A DNA stretch of 64,000 nt, from assembly GCF_963583255.1 (NCBI RefSeq), contig NC_084817.1, positions 10,050,121 through 10,114,120 of the forward strand. Reading direction: 5' to 3'. Below the pieces are notes generated by a model, which saw only the letters and a list, made by a program, of their open reading frames with translations, ran no database searches and had not been told where the DNA came from. Numbering within the stretch: the first letter of the stretch is position 1; each line of letters begins with the position of its first letter. This stretch comes from Pyrus communis. Taxonomy: Eukaryota > Streptophyta > Magnoliopsida > Rosales > Rosaceae. The position numbers and the translations under genes are program-made. Below, piece after piece: positions 36,228-47,604 of the stretch.

Positions 36228-36970
36228 CATGCATTCATTATTCATTCTCTCACATGCTCCCATTACTTATCATAATCACATATCATATCACTTATCATTC
36301 ACCACTTATCATTCATCACTTATCATTCACCACTTATCACTTATCTTATCATTCACCACTTATCACTTATCATATCATTCACCACTTATCATTCATCAAA
36401 CACATGCATTCGCATGTTTTCACAATCTGCCATCATTCCAACCAAAACCGTGCACATGCTATCACCATGCATTCACATGCACTTGTTCCTCCATCATTCC
36501 ATCCTTTAAAACATTGCACATGCACTTTAATCATTCAACACATGCATTCATTTCATCATTTCAGCCACTTCATCATTCCATCAGATTTCACAACCTAAGT
36601 CACATGTACATTCATCCACCTTTCTCCCAAAAAGCTTTGCACATGCATTCACTCACCACAAACAAGTCACATGCATTCATCAACATATCTAGCTGTCATT
36701 CACATGCATTCCATCTTTTAATTTAATCACATGCACATTCACCTTGCATTTGCAGAAAATCCACTTCATAACACATGCATCTTGGCAGATTTCACATGCA
36801 CTCATGCACATTCACCTTAATCATTCACATAGCTTTAATCCACATGCATTTCCACCTAGATTTCCACCTCACAACCACCAGAAATCAACCAAAACCGTGC
36901 ATTCCCTTTCATTTCTGTCAAAGCACATGCATTTCCACCCTTTAATCACATGCACAAACAGCCACATGCA
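36228..36970 (+). promoter_or_regulatory. U3 array of 17 CATGCA motifs
   Basis: I counted CATGCA seventeen times in about 743 bp upstream of the LTR TATA box, mostly as CACATGCATTC. An identical array is in the 3' LTR. CATGCA is the core of the RY/Sph element recognised by B3-domain factors of the ABI3/FUS3/LEC2 group. Use by the element is inference. Confidence 0.5.
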
Positions 36971-37032
36971 TCTCCCATCACCATTTCAGATTTCCACCAA
37001 GTTCCTAGCTGTCATGTTCCCCCCATTTCACC

Positions 37033-37040
37033 TATAAATA
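37033..37040 (+). promoter_or_regulatory. TATA box of the inner 5' LTR
   Basis: TATAAATA lies within CACCTATAAATACTC, about 1.12 kb into the LTR. The same site in the 3' LTR is 44047..44054. It would place the transcript start near 37065. Confidence 0.6.
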
Positions 37041-38685
37041 CTCATTCATTCATTCTCATTCATACACAATCCATTCACCACAGAAATAAGGCCTTTGTGC
37101 CAGAAATTCACCCATTCCAAACACTCGTCCATAAACTCATCCATTGCAGAAATGTAGACCATCAAACCACCCCCTTTGTGCCGTGAGTCTTCCCTACAAA
37201 TCCAAACACCATCCTTCCATTCCTCCACCACTCCCCAAACCATTTACACCATCAAACTATCCTTAGACCTTGTGCTACAACGAAGAGGAAGAGAAGAGTG
37301 CCTAAACGTTCATACAATTCAAGTTTGAGTTGTTGGAATGTTTAGGTGTTTCTTTGATTTCAATGTTTAATTTCAATGCTCTTTGTTTTGTACGAATGAG
37401 GAATGGATGATAAGAGGGCCTAAACGTTCATACAATTCAAGTTTGAGTTGTTGGAATGTTTAGGTGTTTCTTTGATTCTCTTTGTTTTGTACCATGAGGA
37501 ACTAAACTCCCCCTTGGTTGGGGGGTGATTCGAATATATGTTTATGCTTGCATTTTGATTTGATTACTTCTAATTGCGTTTCATAAGTTGTGATTCAATT
37601 TGTTTAACCGTTTTATTGATAACTTATTTATGTATGTTTATTGAGAGTGCACGCTTAATTTTCATGCATGAATATGACGCTAGAATATAAGTGAGTTTCA
37701 CCTAATAGTTACGAACTTATATTCATAAGTAGTGGAGGTTGCTTATAAACAATCGCGTTAAACGAATTCTTGGCAAGAGTTTCATGCATTCATAGTAACG
37801 AATGCCTCGTCAACACTTATAATTTTCATAGAGCGTAATGATTCTTGCTTGTACCTCTTCTATGCATTCATGTTGAGGACTTGTGGGGAATGTTTTGAAT
37901 TGTCGCATGCATCATCCAATTCAATAACGTTAGGAAGATTTGAAGGTTAATTAGTGCATCACGGTTAACTTGGGGTGTTGAGTATCATAGTTTATTGAAA
38001 TGCAATTGGAAATCATTTTATTATGCAAGTATAACATGTATGGAGATGAACCCCTTAGCTAGCCTTCATTCCATTCAATTCTATCACACATTCACATTTA
38101 CATTTTGCTTTTACTTACAATCTGTTCTTTTAGTTTAAATTCGTCAAAACCTAACCCCCCCCCCCTTTACTTTCTTGTTCTTTAGTGTTTAGACTTTGTT
38201 TAGTTTATGTTTTAAAGTGTTTTGATTCAATTTATTTCCCAAAATTCGTCCAAATTCACCAAAGTGCTCAAAACTGCCCAGAAAGTGATTTTAAGGCTGT
38301 TTTGAGTGTTTTGGGTGATGTTTGAGTCTTTTGGTTTGTTTTAGTGTTTTAAAGTTTAGTTTTGCATTCTTTGAGTCTAGTATAGTGTTTTATATTGTTA
38401 TTTTACGTTTGAATCAAGCCATAATCCTAAATTCGTCCAACATTGGGGTTAAGGTCAGAAACTGCCTAGTTAGTGTTTTTAGGCAGTTTTGAGTCTTTTG
38501 AACTTGTTTTGAGTCCTTTGAGTCTTTGTGAACGTTTTTAACTTTGTTTTTATGTTTTTGAGTCAATTCCAAGTGATTAACAATCCCTCCTAATCCCCGG
38601 TCCAGAACGATCCCTACTTATACTTATACTACAATTGACAAAAAGAGGGTTTAATTTGTGTGCGTATAATTCTCGCATCAAATTT

Positions 38686-38702
38686 TGGCGCCGTTGCCGG
38701 GG
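38686..38702 (+). other. Inner element primer binding site (tRNA-Asp type)
   Basis: TGGCGCCGTTGCCGGGG starts 5 nt after the 5' LTR. It is the exact complement of the 3' end of plant tRNA-Asp (CCCCGGCAACGGCGCCA) as I know it, so minus-strand DNA synthesis would start here. Confidence 0.85.
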
Positions 38703-39004
38703 ATTAGAAAATTTGCTAATCCCTTGGATTGTTTTATTTTCGTTTGTTTTTATTTTATTCCAGTTTCTTAATCTTGTTTTGTTTCTTGTTCTAGGTACTA
38801 GTTTATGACTCGGAGTTCTCATCCGATTCGTGAACATATCCTGGAGTGATTGGGTTCTCCATCCGGCTGCAAGACGTAAAAGAAAGCGCTACTTGGGAGG
38901 CAACCCAATGCACCGAATAAAACAAAGCATGTTCATAAAAAAAAAAATAAATAAATAAAAAAAAAAAAAAAAAAGGGATACTAAACATGGAGAAAGGTGG
39001 AGCT
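38703..39004. other. Inner element leader region
   Basis: Non-coding. It includes an A-rich run at 38938..38974. Confidence 0.5.
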
Positions 39005-39751
39005 TCACAAAGGTTGTTTACGTGAAGCCCCACTACGAGGCGTCGAAGCGGAAGGCGTCGAAGCGGAAGGCATCGAAGCGGAAGGCATCGAGGCGGAAGG
39101 CATCGAAGCGGAAGGCATCGGAGCGGAAGGCATCGAAGCGGAAGGCATCGGAGCGGAAGGCATTGGAGCGGAAGGCATCAGAGCGGGAGGCATCGGAGCT
39201 GGAGCATTCCAGGCCTCAATACTTGGCCAAGCGCTGGATGAACCAGGAAAAAGGTGCCTCTGGAGGAAAGACGAAAACCTTTGACGGTCACTGTGAATCC
39301 GACCTTCAGACTCTTGCAGCTCATCAAGCTTCCTCTTCATGCTCGTCGAATAGTTGTTTGCAAGCACATGCAAACTTCTATTCTCGTACTTAAGCTGCTG
39401 GATCTCTTGCTTAAGACTTTCCACTTCTGCCATCAATGATTCCACCTGACGGGAGCGGGCAAGCAGGCGTTGGCCCATGTTGGACACAGAACTCGCACAC
39501 TGAACACTAAGTGCGAGGGACTCTTGAACGGCCAACTCATCGGACCGTCCTGACAGCAGCCTACTATCTTTTGGAGTGAGGAGGTTCCTAGCTACTATTG
39601 TAGCTGTTGTGGCATCCTGCATCACGGAGTCTTCACCTGTGAGAGGACCGTTAGAAGATAAGAAAGAAGGGCGCCATACGTTACCTTGACGCGGCGCGCC
39701 CGTATCACTGCTAAGGCTCAATTCCAAGCTAAGGTTCGATGAGTTTGCCAT
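39005..39751 (-). CDS. Antisense coiled-coil protein of the inner element (248 aa, unknown)
   Basis: This is the longest intact open frame in the inner element, and it runs opposite to the element's own transcript. It begins MANSSNLSLELSLSSD. Residues 92-152 are a strongly charged heptad region (SRQVESLMAEVESLKQEIQQ, then YSTSMKRKLDELQESEGRI), and QRFSSFLQRHLFPGSSS follows. Residues 187-235 are about ten MPSAP/MPSAS pentapeptides encoded by a 15-bp DNA repeat. There is no signal peptide, membrane segment or zinc motif. It is not gag. Antisense coiled-coil ORFs are also seen in the outer element (29632..30892), but no sequence similarity is obvious. Whether it is expressed is unknown. Confidence 0.55.
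   Translation of the reverse strand: MANSSNLSLELSLSSDTGAPRQGNVWRPSFLSSNGPLTGEDSVMQDATTATIVARNLLTPKDSRLLSGRSDELAVQESLALSVQCASSVSNMGQRLLARSRQVESLMAEVESLKQEIQQLKYENRSLHVLANNYSTSMKRKLDELQESEGRIHSDRQRFSSFLQRHLFPGSSSAWPSIEAWNAPAPMPPALMPSAPMPSAPMPSASMPSAPMPSASMPSASMPSASMPSASTPSASTPRSGASRKQPL
39040..39200. repeat. 15-bp minisatellite inside the antisense ORF
   Basis: The unit GAAGCGGAAGGCATC (with GGAGC variants) is repeated about ten times without frame disruption. On the minus strand it encodes the MPSA(P/S) pentapeptide array. Confidence 0.9.
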
Positions 39752-41060
39752 TTTTCAAAAGTGTTCAAAGAGAAGGGATGGAGTTAAATTTCAAAGGCCC
39801 GGAGTCGATTTTCAAGAATGGGAAATCTTCAGAGTGTGTTTGTTGTGGTGATCGATAGCTCAATAAAAAAACCAAGGCGACGCGTCCACCAATTCAAAAA
39901 GCCGGAATTTCCGGCGTAATTTAGGCGACGCGTTCTCGGCTTTTCAGAAAACGCGTTCAACTTTGTCAAAAGATTTCTGACAAAGCTGAAAACACGTGGA
40001 GGCCATCATCGCAACTACACGTCTTTAGCCGACAAGCGCAAAGTTCGGCGACGCTTTCTCTGCTTTTCAGAAAACGCGTGCAGCTTTGTCAAAAGGAGCC
40101 GCATCTGCACTACCACGTGTCGTTCAGAAAGAGAAGGGGCGTCGTTCAGAAATCGAAGGGGCGTCGCTCAGAAATCGAAGAGGCGTCGTTCTGATATCGA
40201 AGAGACATTTGTCGACAAGGGTAAAAGAACAGTACCACCACTTGATATTATCTCTATATATGTCGACCTTCGTCTTTTATGGCAAGGCAAACCTGAAGAA
40301 CCATGCCCAACTCTCTCTCACCTCTGAGGGCGCACTCCCAGCAAAGCCTTTCGAAATACTCAATTCTTTCTTCTTCCCCAAAGATGATACCAGATGCCTG
40401 GAGTACAGATGACCCAGGAGGAAACGGCGGATTGAAGTATGCTGATTCATTCACCGCTTCTTCAAAAGTAAAGGTATCTCATATCATCAAGGTCAAAAGC
40501 AAAGGTATCTCATATCATGCTCTTTCCCTGTCTTTTTCTTTGTCCTTGTTCTTACTCGCATGGCAAAGTAAAAGAAGCAATCAGCCGGCACTTGGAGTCA
40601 GTCTTCCAATCTGGAGCCAACTGCCTGGAATCTATTCCTGATTGCTTACCTAGCGTTGCTCTCGAGTAGTCATCTTCAACGGTTGATACACTTCCGGAGA
40701 AGGGACCACTTCTGCAAAGGGGAGCGAGTAAGGCAAGTGAAAATGATACATTGAAGCATGTGGAGACAAACATAGGCTGAGTTATCCTCCAACCCTTTTC
40801 AATACGAATTGGAAAGATTGAACAAAGAAACAGACCAAAGGGGTAAGCTCAGACCTTCGGGGAAGACCAAAAGAATCCTCCAGCCCAGTAGCACAAAGGA
40901 AAATCAACAAGTGGAGGAGACCAAAAGAATCCTGCTGCCCAGTTCAACAGTAGCACAAAGGAAAATCAATGATGGGCGGAAACCAGTTCAAGAGTAAGCC
41001 TGTGGAGTCACTATGATCAAAGCCTCAATGCAATTACCAAGGAGAAGAGGGAATTTACAC
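39752..41060. other. Inner element central region with internal repeats
   Basis: No retroviral domain is seen. A 49-bp phrase (GCTTTTCAGAAAACGCGT then CAACTTTGTCAAAAG or CAGCTTTGTCAAAAG) occurs at about 39922..39970 and 40060..40097. A CGTCGTTCAGAAATCGAAGG-type unit of 22 to 23 bp is repeated about four times at 40119..40205. A two-copy repeat (GACCAAAAGAATCCT...CACAAAGGAAAATCAA) spans 40863..40971. Short frames on both strands are unrecognised. Confidence 0.6.
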
Positions 41061-42916
41061 TCCATAACCAGATTTGCGTCCCTAAACTCTTCTCTTTGTT
41101 AATTACATTCTGCCATGTTTAGTATGTTTAAATGTTTTTTGTGTGTTTACTTATGCTTTGTTTAAATCTATGCTTAAAACATTGAGGACAATGTTTGATT
41201 TAAGTGTGGGGGGGTAACTAATGTTGTTAATGCAAATTCGTGGGATTTTATCACCCATTACTTCAAATGTTGTTCCTTGCTGTTTTAAGATGTTTTTAAG
41301 TTGTTTTAGAGTGTTTTTAGTGTGTTTTGTTTTATAACTCCGAAAATCACATAAAAATTTGAAAAACATGTTTTGAAAAGCCTAAAAAGAGTGTTTTGAG
41401 TAGTTTTTGTGTGTTTGTGTCTTAGGGTACCTTCCAACACAATGATAAGGATTTGGTTTGTAATTGCATGACTGTTAAAAAGAGTTATAAACATAGAGAA
41501 AAGTTTGATTTACTCTTGGTATATGCTTGGTTATGGTTATAATGTATGACTTCACATGCAATCATAAAAGAAAAATTCGTTTTTGTAACATGCTTGAAGG
41601 AAGGAACTCAAACAAACGCTACAACCCTGTGAGACTCGAGCCATTACCTTCTTTGGAGAGTTATTTTCTGTGATTCTTTGCTTTCTAAAGTTGTTGCATG
41701 ATCTCATTATCCTTGCTTGGTTGCTACTTAGAATGCAATTGTATCATGATAGAACTAAATGCTAGAACTTATATCCATTTCATTCAAAGCATGACATTGA
41801 ATTGCATAACATATATCAAGATGAAGTTGTGTAGTTGCCACCATAGCCAAATAGCCTTACTTCCCATATTTCGTATATATTAGTTTTAACCCCGTTGAGC
41901 CTCGTTTAGCCTATTTTCTTTGCTAACCACATCACCCCTTACCTAACCTAGAGTAGGACTTTCCTATACCCTTGTTCTTGAAAGATAGTGAGCATGACTT
42001 AAATGAATTCCTTTTGAGTACATTATGAAAGAAAATAAGTGTGGGGGAAGGGATTTTTGTGTGTATGTATGTGCCTAAGTCTTAAAGGAGGCACGGGAAA
42101 AAGAAAAAAAAAATGTGAGAAAAAGAAGAAGAAAAGAAAGAAAAAGAGTGAAAATAAGTGAGAATGGACTCACAAGTGTGATTGTTGAAGAAAGGGCCCA
42201 AAAAGTCTGAATATGGCCCTAAGTTTTGTGTGACTTCCCCTTGGGTGTTCAAAGTTGACTTCTGCGTTCTAAAAGGGAATTCTAAGTGCCTAATTCAATA
42301 CTTTGCTCACTATTACTTAAAGAACGTTTGTTTTCCCTATCCTTTCTTTGTTAGCCAAACACCTTTAGCCCCGTTTCAACCCGTATGCTTCTATCTTGAT
42401 CGTTATGTGTTCAATAATGTGGAGTTTGGAATTGATATGAGCTTATGGTGTCACTGGTTCTCGCATCTAAGTAGGAGCATTCCATTCTTGAGATCATATC
42501 TAAACATGCTTATTAACTCCAGAAAATGCTTTCTTTGTTATAACATATGTGAGATGCTAGTCTTTCATGTTTACATCAATCTCTCACATATAACTAGTGT
42601 AGGGTGTGTAGTCAGAAAATCTGTGTGAAAATAGAGTGCATTCTAGTAAAGAATTGAGGAAATTCTCTAAGGCATGTTACTACATTCGAAATGTGTTTTA
42701 AATGCTTAATTGTGAACTTGTATATGGTGACTATGATTAAGAATGTACTTAAGTGTAAAGATGGCTAAAATCTGTGGGAATAATGATTTTTAACTTGTCA
42801 TGAGCATTGGAAATCCGTGAGACGATTGTTGGAAGGTGTAGGTTGTGTGTTGTTCGTTTTGTCTAGTTTCGTGTTCTTTTGTTGTTTTGTTTTGCTCGAG
42901 GACTAGCAAAAGATAA
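41061..42916. other. Inner element 3' non-coding region
   Basis: It contains repeated G-rich phrases TTTAAGTGTGGGGGGGTAA (41200) and AATAAGTGTGGGGGAAGG (42033), which resemble the true polypurine tract at its end. The purine-rich block at 42090..42165 is followed by a 148-codon plus-strand frame (42182..42628) that shows no recognisable domain. Confidence 0.5.
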
Positions 42917-42929
42917 GTGTGGGGGTATT
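42917..42929 (+). other. Inner element polypurine tract
   Basis: GTGTGGGGGTATT lies directly before the 3' LTR (TGATAGG), the required position for plus-strand priming. The core is identical to that of the outer element. Confidence 0.85.
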
Positions 42930-45690
42930 TGATAGGAGCATATTCATGCGACTTAAATGGCTTGTTCTCGTGCATTTACGTTATGTTTCTTTAGTTATTT
43001 TAGTCCTTTAAGCTATTTTCGTGTGTTTGTAGGTCCAAAGGGCTAAAGGAGCAAAAAGATGCATTTTGGAGACTTTTGGAGCACTTTTGGGCTAAGGATG
43101 GATAGCTTATGCTTGGCGCCAAAATGTTGGACGAAATTGAAGACCAAAGTGTTGGAACTTTGTTCCCTTTAGTTTTAGGACATTTAAACCTTTCCAATTC
43201 CCTTATGCCGTGCATCTCCACCTTTCTCCCAAAACCGTACACATGCATTCATTATTCATTCTCTCACATGCTCCCATTACTTATCATAATCACATATCAT
43301 ATCACTTATCATTCACCACTTATCATTCATCACTTATCATTCACCACTTATCACTTATCTTATCATTCACCACTTATCACTTATCATATCATTCACCACT
43401 TATCATTCATCAAACACATGCATTCGCATGTTTTCACAATCTGCCATCATTCCAACCAAAACCGTGCACATGCTATCACCATGCATTCACATGCACTTGT
43501 TCCTCCATCATTCCATCCTTTAAAACATTGCACATGCACTTTAATCATTCAACACATGCATTCATTTCATCATTTCAGCCACTTCATCATTCCATCAGAT
43601 TTCACAACCTAAGTCACATGTACATTCATCCACCTTTCTCCCAAAAAGCTTTGCACATGCATTCACTCACCACAAACAAGTCACATGCATTCATCAACAT
43701 ATCTAGCTGTCATTCACATGCATTCCATCTTTTAATTTAATCACATGCACATTCACCTTGCATTTGCAGAAAATCCACTTCATAACACATGCATCTTGGC
43801 AGATTTCACATGCACTCATGCACATTCACCTTAATCATTCACATAGCTTTAATCCACATGCATTTCCACCTAGATTTCCACCTCACAACCACCAGAAATC
43901 AACCAAAACCGTGCATTCCCTTTCATTTCTGTCAAAGCACATGCATTTCCACCCTTTAATCACATGCACAAACAGCCACATGCATCTCCCATCACCATTT
44001 CAGATTTCCACCAAGTTCCTAGCTGTCATGTTCCCCCCATTTCACCTATAAATACTCATTCATTCATTCTCATTCATACACAATCCATTCACCACAGAAA
44101 TAAGGCCTTTGTGCCAGAAATTCACCCATTCCAAACACTCGTCCATAAACTCATCCATTGCAGAAATGTAGACCATCAAACCACCCCCTTTGTGCCGTGA
44201 GTCTTCCCTACAAATCCAAACACCATCCTTCCATTCCTCCACCACTCCCCAAACCATTTACACCATCAAACTATCCTTAGACCTTGTGCTACAACGAAGA
44301 GGAAGAGAAGAGTGCCTAAACGTTCATACAATTCAAGTTTGAGTTGTTGGAATGTTTAGGTGTTTCTTTGATTTCAATGTTTAATTTCAATGCTCTTTGT
44401 TTTGTACGAATGAGGAATGGATGATAAGAGGGCCTAAACGTTCATACAATTCAAGTTTGAGTTGTTGGAATGTTTAGGTGTTTCTTTGATTCTCTTTGTT
44501 TTGTACCATGAGGAACTAAACTCCCCCTTGGTTGGGGGGTGATTCGAATATATGTTTATGCTTGCATTTTGATTTGATTACTTCTAATTGCGTTTCATAA
44601 GTTGTGATTCAATTTGTTTAACCGTTTTATTGATAACTTATTTATGTATGTTTATTGAGAGTGCACGCTTAATTTTCATGCATGAATATGACGCTAGAAT
44701 ATAAGTGAGTTTCACCTAATAGTTACGAACTTATATTCATAAGTAGTGGAGGTTGCTTATAAACAATCGCGTTAAACGAATTCTTGGCAAGAGTTTCATG
44801 CATTCATAGTAACGAATGCCTCGTCAACACTTATAATTTTCATAGAGCGTAATGATTCTTGCTTGTACCTCTTCTATGCATTCATGTTGAGGACTTGTGG
44901 GGAATGTTTTGAATTGTCGCATGCATCATCCAATTCAATAACGTTAGGAAGATTTGAAGGTTAATTAGTGCATCACGGTTAACTTGGGGTGTTGAGTATC
45001 ATAGTTTATTGAAATGCAATTGGAAATCATTTTATTATGCAAGTATAACATGTATGGAGATGAACCCCTTAGCTAGCCTTCATTCCATTCAATTCTATCA
45101 CACATTCACATTTACATTTTGCTTTTACTTACAATCTGTTCTTTTAGTTTAAATTCATCAAAACCTAACCCCCCCTTTACTTTCTTGTTCTTTAGTGTTT
45201 AGACTTTGTTTAGTTTATGTTTTAAAGTGTTTTGATTCAATTTATTTCCCAAAATTCGTCCAAATTCACCAAAGTGCTCAAAACTGCCCAGAAAGTGATT
45301 TTAAGGCTGTTTTGAGTGTTTTGGGTGATGTTTGAGTCTTTTGGTTTGTTTTAGTGTTTTAAAGTTTAGTTTTGCATTCTTTGAGTCTAGTATAGTGTTT
45401 TATATTGTTATTTTACGTTTGAATCAAGCCATAATCCTAAATTCGTCCAACATTGGGGTTAAGGTCAGAAACTGCCTAGTTAGTGTTTTTAGGCAGTTTT
45501 GAGTCTTTTGAACTTGTTTTGAGTCCTTTGAGTCTTTGTGAACGTTTTTAACTTTGTTTTTATGTTTTTGAGTCAAATCCAAGTGATTAACAATCCCTCC
45601 TAATCCCCGGTCCAGAACGATCCCTACTTATACTTATACTACAATTGACAAAAAGAGGGTTTAATTTGTGTGCGTATAATTCTCGCATCA
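42930..45690 (+). repeat. Inner element 3' LTR (2761 bp)
   Basis: This is the near-identical partner of 35916..38680. Differences noticed: a C-run of 7 instead of 11 near 45169, A for G in TTCATCAAAACC just before it, and A for T in AGTCAAATCC near 45576. Confidence 0.95.
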
Positions 45691-47477
45691 AGCATCATCC
45701 CAGAGAGCATGCTTTTCTGCCAGAGCGAAAGAGTCTGCTAGAGTTAGATCTTCTTTCATGATCAATTCCTTAAACAACGGGTGGTCTGCTGGGAGTCCTT
45801 GTTGAAAGGTTGTACTTGCTATCAAGTCGTCGCATCCGACTATCTTTGCTTTTTCTGCTTTGAACCTCTTTACATAGTCGCGAAGCAACTCTTTTGGGTT
45901 ATTCTTCACATTAAACAAGTGGTCAGGCTTCTTCTTGATCGAGTGGTAGGATGAATATTCTTTGGTGAAAACCAAGGAAAGATCATCAAAACTCTGGATG
46001 GATCGTGGCAGTAGGGTGTGGAACCAATCTTGCGCCTCACCTTGTAAAGTGGTGGAGGATATCTTGCACATAAGAGCATCGTTGTTCCGATAAAGGACCA
46101 TCGCGCTTCGATAGTGCTTCAAATGCCTCTTCGGATCTCCGTCTCATTTGAAAGATGTGAAATGTGGCATGTTAAACTTGCATGTAGACTCTGCCTGCTC
46201 GATCTTGTCCATGAAGGGTGACCTACTCATGTTGATCATGTCTCGTCGTAGCGCATCATCCGCGATTTCGTTACTTTGGAAATCATGCAATCGCTCGTTT
46301 AAAAACCTCTCTACCTCTTCCTGAATCTGCCTTTGTTGGCGTAGTGGAGCTGTCGGTTGCTCTCGGTCTTGACCTGCTAGCCTAGGCTTCTCTTCTACGT
46401 GCTCGACTCGTCTATTTCACAGCTGCGGTGCATATGGTTCATTCTTTGTAGGTGAGGGAATTTTTCGTAGGTTGCTGGTTGAACTTGAGCCAGACTGAGT
46501 GACTGCTTCTTTCTGTCCTTCGTGCTGCCTACTTCGATGTGAGTTGGAGGATACTTCTTACGGGCCTAACCACGAATAAACATTTCGCCTGGAAGGTCAC
46601 TCATGTTGACTATTAAAGTGTGGCCCCAACCGTGAATGTATGCTTGTCCGTAGGCCTAGTCGAGAGTGCACGTTCCTCCGCTCGTTAAGACGGGAGTATA
46701 CGCTATCTTGGGGGCCCAGTCGGGAGTGTACACTCCCCGAACGCTCGGTTCGTGGATGGTCAAGTAGCTGCTTGCCGGGACGTTGCTGGAGAGGTTCTTC
46801 GTCTGCCCTTGTCCTACTTCAGGACACCTCGTATGCGACACATTGCATTGCAGTGCTCTGCAAAAGCTGATTCATCGAGGTCGTCTGCTGTGCGAGGGTA
46901 CTCGTCAACTCTAGGACTTGTCGAGACAAATATTGTTCTCCATTTACGTTGGAATAGTTGGAAGAATGCGTCTCCTTGAGCAATGGAAGTGTGGTAGACT
47001 CCGGGTGCGAGATTTGAGTTAGGAAATGTCAAATCCTTAGAGAAATATGGTGAAAATGCCCCTGTTAATCGTCGGTCTAGAAATCTGAAGTTAGGATGAT
47101 TGAACCAGTCTTGGACCGATGGGAATTGCTTGAAAGGTCACGAGAGCAAGCACGGCTATGGGAGCGGGCGGGGCCATAGGAGTGGGTTGCTTGGTGTGTG
47201 GCACACGTGGGTGTGGGTGTTGGGCTTGGGCTTGGGTCGGCAACACATTGTGCTCGCGTTGGGCTTGGGCCCGTGTGGGCTTAAATGGCACGACTTGGGC
47301 AGCGGTCGTGGCGTCGTGGGCTTTACCGAGGGTGGCTGCTGTGGTGGTTGCTATGGTGGTGCCCCGTGGGGGTGCTGCCGCTCCACTCATCATCGTGTTG
47401 AGCCTTATGGATCACCGTGATCCTAATTCTTGAATGTTGGTATTTCCGTTCATCGAGGTTTCAGAATCTCTTGCCAT
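45691..47477 (-). pseudogene. Outer element gag, 5' part
   Basis: The first ATG is at 47477 (MARDSETSMNGN), with a stop soon after and several more downstream. The conserved retrotransposon gag domain is in 46122..45691: AMVLYRNNDALMCKISSTTL, QDWFHTLLPRSIQSFDDL, FNVKNNPKELLRDYVKRF and the LADSFALAEKHALW end. The inner element interrupts the frame exactly after this point, and the reading continues at 35915. Between 46160 and 47400 the frame is broken and partly alanine/threonine/proline-rich. Confidence 0.85.
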
Positions 47478-47604
47478 TGTACTTTTCTTTTATGTTTTAT
47501 CGAAGAATTTTTATTTAAGAATAAGAACGTACAAAAAATCTACAAATGAACAATAAAATGAAAAATCTTGAATGCAAGAGTTTTCTATGAGCGTATGACT
47601 CAAA

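Larger units (their letters stand above)
35916..38680 (+). repeat. Inner element 5' LTR (2765 bp)
   Basis: It is near-identical to 42930..45690. U3 (to about 37060) is crowded with ACATGCA motifs and CACTTATCATTCAC phrases; the TATA box is at 37033..37040. Two copies of a CCTAAACGTTCATACAATTC block lie at about 37302 and 37420. Open frames of up to 176 codons in U3 are His/Ser/Thr-rich readings of the short repeats and are not genes. Confidence 0.95.
35916..45690 (+). mobile_element. Inner LTR retrotransposon, 9775 bp, non-autonomous and young
   Basis: Two LTRs (35916..38680 and 42930..45690) begin TGATAGGAGC and end CTCGCATCA. Perfect 5-bp target duplications AGCAT lie at 35911..35915 and 45691..45695. 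A primer site follows the left LTR and a polypurine tract precedes the right LTR, which fixes the plus orientation. The 4.25-kb interior has no gag, protease, RT or integrase in any frame, so the element is a large retrotransposon derivative (LARD-type) that needs proteins from elsewhere. I noticed two substitutions and one C-run length change (11 versus 7) between the LTRs, so insertion is recent. The size is close to what I recall for the abundant apple repeat HODOR; that identity is unverified. Confidence 0.93.

Noticed and set aside
36095..37186. Open frames of 78 to 176 codons in the inner 5' LTR, repeated identically at 43109..44200
   Set aside because: They are His/Ser/Thr-rich translations of the CACATGCATTC and CACTTATCATTC short repeats in U3. 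They overlap in different frames and have no domain. Their identity in both places only reflects the two LTRs.
42182..42628. 148-codon plus frame in the inner element's 3' region
   Set aside because: No domain, AT-rich composition and no link to known retrotransposon proteins. It may be chance; conservation across copies would be needed to revive it.
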